Source: Phycisphaerae bacterium (lineage in GTDB: Bacteria; Planctomycetota; Phycisphaerae; Phycisphaerales; SM1A02). From it: a stretch of DNA of 10,634 nt. The DNA lies in the NCBI GenBank assembly GCA_016873355.1, contig VGXK01000039.1, forward strand, positions 1 through 10,634. Reading direction: 5' to 3'. Within the stretch, counting starts at the first letter, position 1. Each line of letters starts with the position of its first letter. A program made the translations under genes and the position numbers. Shown piece after piece: positions 5,328 to 10,634 of this stretch. Below the pieces are notes generated by a model that was not told where the DNA came from, did not search any database, and saw only the letters and a list, made by a program, of their open reading frames with translations.

Positions 5328-7347
5328 ACGAAACGGGGCGCACGTGCACCCGCTCGCCGCGCGGCTCGAGGCGGACCAGCCCGCGGTAGCCGCGCCGGGC
5401 GAGTTCCGCCTGGATCGCTTCCGGCTCGCGCCCGGCGAGCGTCGCCAGCGCCGCAAGCGCCTCGGCGTCGTCGACGATCGGCGTCCAGCCCTTCTTGCCG
5501 ATCGCCACCATTGCGGCGCTCTCGGCCGACTCCGGAATCGTGTTCGAGAGCATGAGCGATCGCTCCACGAGCACCGGTCCACTGCCCTCGGGCAGGTCCG
5601 TCGACTCGGCTCGCCGTCGCGTCGCTCGAGACGTCGACTCGCCCGCGGCGGGAGCATGCACGACCGCGCGATTGCCGCTGCTGTTGCGCTCGTGCGATCG
5701 CGAGCCTCGATCGCTCTTGAGGATTCCCACCGCGATCGCCACGACCGCGACCGCCGCCGTCGCCCACGGGGACCACATCGTCGACTTCCAGCAGGCGCCC
5801 TTGGTCTGCGCCGACCTCCCGCCCCAGCCGCACCAGCGCGACGCGAAGCGGCGGACCGGCCCGCCCGCGTCGCGATCGCGCACCGCCCCCGCCGCCGCGC
5901 GCGGCGCCGCGCCGGCGATCGAATTCAACTCGAGCCTGGGCTCGAGCATCGACGCCGGATCGGCCCCCCGCATCGACGGAAGCTGCGCCGGCAGCGCCGC
6001 GTCGGGCGACTTCGCCATCAGCACGAAGCGCAGGTCGGCGAGCATCTCGTCCATCGTCGGATAGCGGCGGTGATAGTCCGCCATCGCGCGACGCACGATC
6101 CAGCGCAGCGACTCGGGGGAAGGACGCTCGAACCGACTCAGCGCGCCGTGCGCCGGGAACGTGTTCTCGAGCACCGAATAGAGCACGGCGCCCGCGGAAT
6201 AGATGTCGAAGCGAGCGCCGTCGACCTGATGCACCTTCGTGCCGCGGAGCGCCTGGCGCACCATCTCGGGGTCCCGGAAGTACTCGGTTCCGTGGGTGGT
6301 GAGCGTGAAGGTGCTCGCGAGCGGCGTGACGAGTCCCACGTCGATCAGGTGCGCGCGGCCGGCGCTCACGATGATGTTGTCGGGCTTGACGTCCTTGTGC
6401 CAGAGCCCGCCTCGGTGGAATTTCGCGAGGTTCTCGACCACATCGGCCATGAGCGAGACGAGCTCACGAAGCGAGCGCGAGTCGAGTCCGCGCGATGAGC
6501 CGAGCGCGCGGTGCCGCTGACCGACGAGCTCGGTGAGCGTCGGACCTACGAAATGCGGCATCGCGTACCAGAAGCGATGCGGCTCGAGAGCGTGATCGAG
6601 CACGAGCCCGAGCGACTTCGCCGCGTCGAGCGAACGACTCTCGCGGATGATCTGCGGCAGCGTCGATCCTTCGCCGATCGCGAAGCTCTTGATCACCACG
6701 CGCGATGGCGTTCCCGGGAGCAGCACCTGCTTCGCCGGCTCCGGCGCCGCCACGAAGAGGCGTGCCCCGCTCCCGCCCGACGGCAGCCGTCCCTCGATTT
6801 CGTACCCGGGGAACGAATTCGAGAAACCGGCCGGGTTCGGCCACGGCGGCGGATCCACCGTCGACCTCGGCGACGCAGCAAAGGGCGGCGGCGCCGTTGC
6901 GGCGCCTCGATGCGCCATGAGCGGCGGCGGCGGCGGCGCGCCCGGTCCGACCGGACCATGCGCCGGAACGAGGGAATGCCGACGCGGCGGAACACGGACT
7001 CCGGCGATCCGCAACGGCCGCTGCACGACGGCGCTCCAGAGCCGCATGCCGACCTCGACGATGCGCGACTGGAATCGCTCGGCGCTGCGATCGGCCTCCC
7101 GGAATCGGCCGATCACGAGCAGCACGAGCGCGCGGGCGAGCGAGAACGGTGCCACCGCGAGATTCACCACCGCCGTGATCAGGTCGCCGACGATGCCGCC
7201 CGCGCACGCGATGATGCGCCCGACCGCCACCGCCACGAATCGCACGCTCACGATCAGCACCATGATCGCCACGCCCGCAAGGAAGAGGCCCAGCAGGATC
7301 GCGAGCACCGTGCCGATGACGCCGAAATCGCTTCCGAAGGGACTCAA
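5314..7347 (-). CDS. Transmembrane serine/threonine protein kinase
   Basis: A 677-residue eukaryotic-type (Hanks) kinase if read from TTG at 7347. The N-terminus (about 9-80) is strongly hydrophobic with two or three membrane segments. A Pro-rich linker (about 119-171) follows. The kinase domain runs about 180-445: Gly-rich loop GRLPSGGSG, VVIK with K220, helix-C RES with E236, catalytic loop HKDVKPDN with D319 and N324, metal site DVG (D336) instead of DFG, DPE (359-361) in the APE position, and FDIYSAG with D381. All core catalytic residues are present, so it is probably active. A further membrane segment lies at about 528-543, followed by a tail of about 130 residues that I do not recognise. 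The TTG start overlaps the sigma-factor stop as TTGA and has GAGG six bases upstream. GTG at 7383 is the alternative, adding 12 residues. It probably signals to the adjacent sigma factor; that is inference. Confidence 0.85.
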   Translation of the reverse strand: MSPFGSDFGVIGTVLAILLGLFLAGVAIMVLIVSVRFVAVAVGRIIACAGGIVGDLITAVVNLAVAPFSLARALVLLVIGRFREADRSAERFQSRIVEVGMRLWSAVVQRPLRIAGVRVPPRRHSLVPAHGPVGPGAPPPPPLMAHRGAATAPPPFAASPRSTVDPPPWPNPAGFSNSFPGYEIEGRLPSGGSGARLFVAAPEPAKQVLLPGTPSRVVIKSFAIGEGSTLPQIIRESRSLDAAKSLGLVLDHALEPHRFWYAMPHFVGPTLTELVGQRHRALGSSRGLDSRSLRELVSLMADVVENLAKFHRGGLWHKDVKPDNIIVSAGRAHLIDVGLVTPLASTFTLTTHGTEYFRDPEMVRQALRGTKVHQVDGARFDIYSAGAVLYSVLENTFPAHGALSRFERPSPESLRWIVRRAMADYHRRYPTMDEMLADLRFVLMAKSPDAALPAQLPSMRGADPASMLEPRLELNSIAGAAPRAAAGAVRDRDAGGPVRRFASRWCGWGGRSAQTKGACWKSTMWSPWATAAVAVVAIAVGILKSDRGSRSHERNSSGNRAVVHAPAAGESTSRATRRRAESTDLPEGSGPVLVERSLMLSNTIPESAESAAMVAIGKKGWTPIVDDAEALAALATLAGREPEAIQAELARRGYRGLVRLEPRGERVHVRPVSFIAR

Positions 7348-8123
7348 CGCGCACCTCGCGGGGGAAAACGGATCGACGACCACGCCTTGGAGTCCGACGC
7401 GCCGTCGGGCGACACGGAGGGAGCGCCCGCCTCGACCCGGTAGATCTCGGCGATCGCGGCATCGAACGCGGAGTCGGAGGCCGCGAGCCCCGCGCGCTCC
7501 GCCTCGCGCGACTCCTCCTCGGTGAAGCTGTACTCGGAGATCGTGCGCGCGAGCTCGCCGCGCAGCCGATCACGGATCCGAGCCACATGCCGCGACACGG
7601 TCGGTTCGCTCGTGCCGATCCGCTCGGCCACCTCGCGACCGACGACGCCGTCGAGCACGCGCGTCTGCCAGACCTGGAATCCCAGGAAATCGCTCGTCGA
7701 CTCCACGCGGCGGATCGCCGCCATGACCTTCGCGCGGAAGATGCGGCGTTCGTACTCGTCGTCCGGCGCCACGCCGTCGCTCGAAGCGGGTGGACCCGCG
7801 TCGAGGCTGAACGCGCGGCGCCCGCCGCCTCGCTTGCCGGCCATGCGTCGATCCACTTCATCGCCGAAGATGTGTCGCGCGATCGAAAGCAGCCAGGTGC
7901 TGAAGCGGACGCCGCGCTCGGGATCGAATCGCTCGATCGCGCCGGCGAGTTGCGCGAGCGTCTCCTGCGTCAGATCGCGTGCCGTCTCCGGGCCGATCGC
8001 CCCTCGCCCCCAACGCGCGAAGTGAGCGCGAATGACGGGGCCGAAGGTCTCCCACAGCTCGAACCATGCGGATTCGTCGCGATTGCGAAGTCGATCGACG
8101 AAGGTCGTGGTGATCGGATGCAT
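7344..8123 (-). CDS. ECF-like sigma-70 family RNA polymerase sigma factor with C-terminal tail
   Basis: Directs RNA polymerase core to a subset of promoters. The protein has 259 residues. Region 2 covers about 15-95, with DLTQETL at 50-56 (the usual D-x-x-Q-E-T core-binding helix) and FSTWLLSIARH at 74-84 leading into the -10 recognition helix. Region 4 is about 145-190, with the helix-turn-helix GREVAERIGTSEPTVSRH for the -35 element. No region 3 or region 1 is evident. Beyond region 4 is a tail of about 70 residues, rich in acidic residues and Ser/Thr (TISEYSFTEEES, ASDS, SDSKAWSS), longer than a minimal ECF factor. No anti-sigma factor gene is adjacent. Instead the kinase gene overlaps its stop codon, which suggests control by phosphorylation. 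The start at 8123 (MHPITT) has a GAGGG about 13 bases upstream, a long spacing, so the start is moderately sure. Confidence 0.88.
   Translation of the reverse strand: MHPITTTFVDRLRNRDESAWFELWETFGPVIRAHFARWGRGAIGPETARDLTQETLAQLAGAIERFDPERGVRFSTWLLSIARHIFGDEVDRRMAGKRGGGRRAFSLDAGPPASSDGVAPDDEYERRIFRAKVMAAIRRVESTSDFLGFQVWQTRVLDGVVGREVAERIGTSEPTVSRHVARIRDRLRGELARTISEYSFTEEESREAERAGLAASDSAFDAAIAEIYRVEAGAPSVSPDGASDSKAWSSIRFPPRGAR
7354..7357 (-). promoter_or_regulatory. Ribosome-binding site that decides the kinase start
   Basis: GAGG lies six bases upstream of TTG at 7347 on the minus strand, inside the last codons of the sigma-factor gene. Together with the 4-base TTGA overlap of start and stop, it favours translational coupling and the TTG start over GTG at 7383, which has only a weak AAGG upstream. 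Confidence 0.5.
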
Positions 8124-8308
8124 GGCGTCGTCGCGACCCTCTTGGGAGGGGCCCGGGCCCGTTTTCAAGTGTACGACGCAAGTTCTCGCGCCCATGTTCG
8201 CACGCACATGAAATGGCGACACGGGCATCCCGAAGAGCACGCCGACGCAACGACCGGATCGACCGCGCGGAGGTGTGCGGCCGCAGCCGGATGCGAAAGG
8301 AGCCTGCA
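8124..8308. other. Divergent intergenic region between sigma factor and coiled-coil gene
   Basis: This 185-base gap must contain promoters for both divergent genes. On the minus strand a GAGAACTT element followed by ACTTGAAAACG lies upstream of the sigma gene and loosely resembles ECF-type -35 elements. A 12-bp palindrome sits at 8149-8160. An AAAGGAG ribosome site at 8296-8302 serves the coiled-coil gene. No coding gene is supported here. Confidence 0.45.
8149..8160. promoter_or_regulatory. Perfect 12-bp palindrome upstream of the sigma-factor gene
   Basis: GGGCCCGGGCCC reads the same on both strands and lies 26 bases before the sigma-factor ATG, where an operator or leader structure could act. 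In G+C-rich DNA such a palindrome may be chance, so confidence in function is low. Confidence 0.25.
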
Positions 8309-9217
8309 ATGCCGTTCTTCCGAACCGTACTTCGTTGGTCGCTGATCGCCGGCATCGGCGTCGGCGCGCTCGCCATGGTCGTCGGCCCGAATCGAGTCGG
8401 CGCCGCGGCCGATCAGATCCGCACCTGGAGCCAGGATGCCATCGACCGGATGGTCGACGATCCCATCGCGCTTCGCCGGCAGCTCGAGCAGCTCGGCGCC
8501 GAGTATCCGGGGCGGATCGGCCAGCTTCGCGGCGAGATCTCGCAGCTCGACCGACAACTCACTCAGCTTTCGCAGGAGTGCGAGGTCAGCCGGCGCGTCG
8601 TCGCGATGACGACGAGCGACCTCGAGCAGATGCAGACGGCGCTCGCGGCGGCGGCGCCGGTTGCCGCGGGCCCGACCGCCCGAACCGCGTCGCTCCACTC
8701 GCGCGACGCCTCCGAGGCGGGTCGCATCCGAGCCGAGGCGAAGCGCGTGCAGCACATCCGCTCGTCGCATCAGGATCGGCTCACCGGCGGCGAGAAGCAG
8801 CTCGTGATGCTCAAGGATCAGCGCGAAAAGCTCGCCACCGTTCTCCAGAAGCTCGAGCGCGAGCACGGCGACTTCCAGGTGAAGCTCGCGGCGCTCGATC
8901 GACAGATCGACGCGGTCGGCCGCAATCAGCGCCTCATCGAAATGGCCAGGGAGCAGGCCAAGGTGCTCGCCGAGTACGAGCGATGCGGTCGCGTCGGCAA
9001 CCTCGGCCAGCTCGAGGGTCGCCTCGAGCAGATTCGGCTCGAGCAGGAGGCTCAGCTTCAGGTGCTCCTACAGGCTGGAGAGGGCGATCCGTACGAAGCG
9101 GCGGCCCGGGAATCGATTCGCAACGGCGAGTCGAGCGACGACGAGGCGCCCCCGGTCCCGAGCTCACTCCAGGCCAACCTCGGCGCTCCAACCCCCGTCC
9201 GCGCCCTGCTTCCATGA
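8309..9217 (+). CDS. Membrane-anchored coiled-coil protein of unknown function
   Basis: A 302-residue protein I cannot assign to a named family. Residues 9-26 form a single hydrophobic segment after a short basic N-terminus (either a signal anchor or, since GAAA follows at 31-34, a cleavable signal peptide). Heptad-like, Gln/Glu/Arg/Leu-rich helices follow at about 52-110 (RRQLEQLGAEY, QLDRQLTQLSQE) and about 135-255 (KLEREHGDF, QLEGRLEQIRLEQEAQL), with an Ala-rich break at 111-122. The C-terminus is low complexity (SSDDEAPPVPSS). The overall plan resembles PspA-like or envelope-spacer coiled-coil proteins, but only by architecture. The start at 8309 is well supported by AGGAG at 8298-8302. 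It is divergent from the sigma-factor gene, so it may be a regulon member or partner. Its 3' end overlaps the next gene, on the other strand, by 54 bp. Confidence 0.8.
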   Translation: MPFFRTVLRWSLIAGIGVGALAMVVGPNRVGAAADQIRTWSQDAIDRMVDDPIALRRQLEQLGAEYPGRIGQLRGEISQLDRQLTQLSQECEVSRRVVAMTTSDLEQMQTALAAAAPVAAGPTARTASLHSRDASEAGRIRAEAKRVQHIRSSHQDRLTGGEKQLVMLKDQREKLATVLQKLEREHGDFQVKLAALDRQIDAVGRNQRLIEMAREQAKVLAEYERCGRVGNLGQLEGRLEQIRLEQEAQLQVLLQAGEGDPYEAAARESIRNGESSDDEAPPVPSSLQANLGAPTPVRALLP

Positions 9218-10627
9218 GACCTTGAGGTTTCGCGGTCGCAGGTTCCGTGTCGAGAGTTCCGGCAGCGGCGGCGGCTTCGCGGGCTTCTCGGCGGCGTCGG
9301 AGGATCGCTCCTCCGTCCCGCCGGCGCCCGAGCCGCCGCCGTCGCGTTCATCGTCCTTTGCAGTCGCGCGGCGCGGCGGCTTCGGTCCCTTCCACACGAA
9401 TTCGATCTCCGGGGCTCGTCGTCGATCCTGGATCTGATCGGGCGGAATCGAATAGAGCGACTCGTCCTCGGCTCGAAGCGTGACCGGACCGGCATGCGAG
9501 CCCATCGCGAGCGTGAAGCCTTCCTTCTTCAGCGCCGACTTCAGTTCCTCGAGCGACGACGGATGAACGTTTCGATCGCGCAGGCGCAGCAGACCTTCCG
9601 AGAGAAAGGTGAGCCGGTCCATGGCGGCGCGCACGCTTCCCGGGCTCTGCTGCTTCACGAATTCGCGCCAGCGTCGCTCGAAGTCGGCCAGCGCGCGATC
9701 GTCGGTTCCGCCGAATGCCATGCGGAACGAACTCACGGGATCGCGACCTTCGTTGAGGTTGCGAAGGTAGGCGGAGAAGCGATCGCTCAGGCGGCCGCCC
9801 TCACCCCAGAGAAGAAAGTGCACCATCGACGCCGACTGGGCGTACTGCGCATCCGCCGTTCCGCGCGACACGGCGCCGTTCCAGGCCCGAAGGTCGCGCG
9901 ACAGCAGATCCTCGAAGGGAACGATGCGCCCCTGCTCGATCAACGACTTGACCTTGGCGAGCGTGGACTCCGTCATCTGCCCCTCGATCACGGTGCCGTT
10001 CACCACGACCGACTCGCCGAAGTACTCCGCGAGCCCTTCGTTCGCCCACGGTGGCAGATCGTGATCGAAGAAGATGTTCGCGATCTGGTGGAAGCCCTCG
10101 TGCCGGATCACGTGCTCGACTCGCGCGCTGGGAAGTCCCTGCGTGAAGAAGGCGAGGCCAGCCCCCTTCGGCCCGACGAAGAACATGCCGCCCGAACCCG
10201 TGCCGCTCGCGCCGAAGCGCGTGCGGAGCGTGTCGAGGTAGTCCTGTTCGGTCGCGAACATGAAGACATCCAGGTGCGCGGAACCGCGAGGGCGCAGCCC
10301 CTTCATGAGCCTCGTGTACTCCAGGTACATCGTGTCGAGCAGGTTCGCGTAGCGACGCGTGTCCTCCGCGGGCAGATCGCTGCGAATCGTGTAGAAGCGG
10401 CTCCTCGGAAGCGACCCGCGCGGCCCCGGATCGGTGCGCTCCCACCAGCTTCCGCCTCGCAGCGTCGGCGCGCGTTGCCCAAGCGCGATCGGCGCGGCGG
10501 CGAGCAGAGCGAACGCGACCAGGAGCGCACGCACGGCGGGACGCGATGACCGCGGTGCGAGCCGGGCCGTTGCCGGCCGCGAAAACGCTGCCTTCAGATG
10601 CGATGCGGCCCGAACGGCGCGGGGCAT
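9164..10627 (-). CDS. Secreted HExxH metallopeptidase-like protein (DUF1570 type)
   Basis: A 487-residue exported protein of the gluzincin type. After an unusually long N-region, a hydrophobic signal segment (32-50, LLVAFALLAAAPIALG) suggests cleavage near residue 50. The zinc site is intact: HVIRHEGFH gives H176, E177 and H180, and WANEGLAEYF supplies the third ligand, E197. This HExxH plus NEGLAEY pair is what DUF1570 proteins, common in planctomycetes, carry. The upstream part (FYTIRSDLPAED, LDVFMFATEQDY) matches the usual lead-in. Residues 320-410 may form a small extra domain, and 420-460 is a low-complexity Gly/Glu/Pro linker. The start at 10627 has only seven upstream bases in the window, so its ribosome site cannot be judged. 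An internal GTG at residue 32 would give a more normal signal peptide. The substrate is unknown. The 3' end overlaps the opposing coiled-coil gene by 54 bp. Confidence 0.83.
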   Translation of the reverse strand: MPRAVRAASHLKAAFSRPATARLAPRSSRPAVRALLVAFALLAAAPIALGQRAPTLRGGSWWERTDPGPRGSLPRSRFYTIRSDLPAEDTRRYANLLDTMYLEYTRLMKGLRPRGSAHLDVFMFATEQDYLDTLRTRFGASGTGSGGMFFVGPKGAGLAFFTQGLPSARVEHVIRHEGFHQIANIFFDHDLPPWANEGLAEYFGESVVVNGTVIEGQMTESTLAKVKSLIEQGRIVPFEDLLSRDLRAWNGAVSRGTADAQYAQSASMVHFLLWGEGGRLSDRFSAYLRNLNEGRDPVSSFRMAFGGTDDRALADFERRWREFVKQQSPGSVRAAMDRLTFLSEGLLRLRDRNVHPSSLEELKSALKKEGFTLAMGSHAGPVTLRAEDESLYSIPPDQIQDRRRAPEIEFVWKGPKPPRRATAKDDERDGGGSGAGGTEERSSDAAEKPAKPPPLPELSTRNLRPRNLKVSWKQGADGGWSAEVGLE

Positions 10628-10634
10628 GAGGATC

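Noticed and set aside
6464..7861. 465-codon minus-strand frame overlapping the kinase and sigma genes
   Set aside because: A frame-shifted shadow of both real genes, with Arg/Ala/Ser-rich sequence and no domain.
8276..8285. 10-bp palindrome TGCGGCCGCA before the coiled-coil gene
   Set aside because: A common chance palindrome in G+C-rich DNA, with no supporting context.

Overview
The window is high-G+C, gene-dense bacterial DNA with eight protein-coding genes and no tRNA, rRNA, CRISPR array, transposase or integrase that I can see. The closest fit is Planctomycetota, perhaps a Phycisphaerae-like member. That is an inference from a DUF1570-type secreted metalloprotease-like protein, a sigma-70/ECF factor joined to a transmembrane Ser/Thr kinase, and a secreted subtilase with FDGSDVGL repeats. 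No marker gene confirms it.

Layout. 1-360 (-): 5' part of a 3-hydroxyacyl-CoA dehydrogenase, cut by the window edge. 361-612: divergent intergenic region with a 7-bp-arm inverted repeat. 613-3036 (+): secreted S8 subtilisin-like protease with four C-terminal FDGSDVGL-type repeats. 3037-3191: convergent intergenic region with a very strong 18-bp hairpin, a 23-bp direct repeat and a second hairpin just past the next stop codon. 3192-4364 (-): 2-methylcitrate synthase (prpC). 4446-5327 (+): 2-methylisocitrate lyase (prpB), divergent from prpC across 81 bp. 5314-7347 (-): transmembrane Ser/Thr protein kinase whose 3' end overlaps prpB by 14 bp. 7344-8123 (-): ECF-like sigma factor, which overlaps the kinase start in a TTGA junction. 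8124-8308: divergent intergenic region. 8309-9217 (+): membrane-anchored coiled-coil protein of unknown function. 9164-10627 (-): secreted HExxH (DUF1570-like) peptidase-like protein, which overlaps the coiled-coil gene tail-to-tail by 54 bp.

How the genes may work together. prpC and prpB supply the condensing and cleaving steps of the methylcitrate cycle (propionyl-CoA plus oxaloacetate to 2-methylcitrate; 2-methylisocitrate to pyruvate plus succinate). The dehydratase step is not in the window. The acyl-CoA dehydrogenase at the left edge fits a fatty-acid or branched-chain catabolic setting that would produce propionyl-CoA, but it is separated from them by the protease gene. The sigma factor and kinase look like one regulatory unit: they appear translationally coupled, the kinase is tied to the membrane, and the sigma factor has a Ser/Thr-rich C-terminal tail. 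The divergent coiled-coil membrane protein is a plausible target or partner. This sigma-kinase unit is the most interesting part of the window. The rest is fairly ordinary chromosomal housekeeping plus exported proteolysis.
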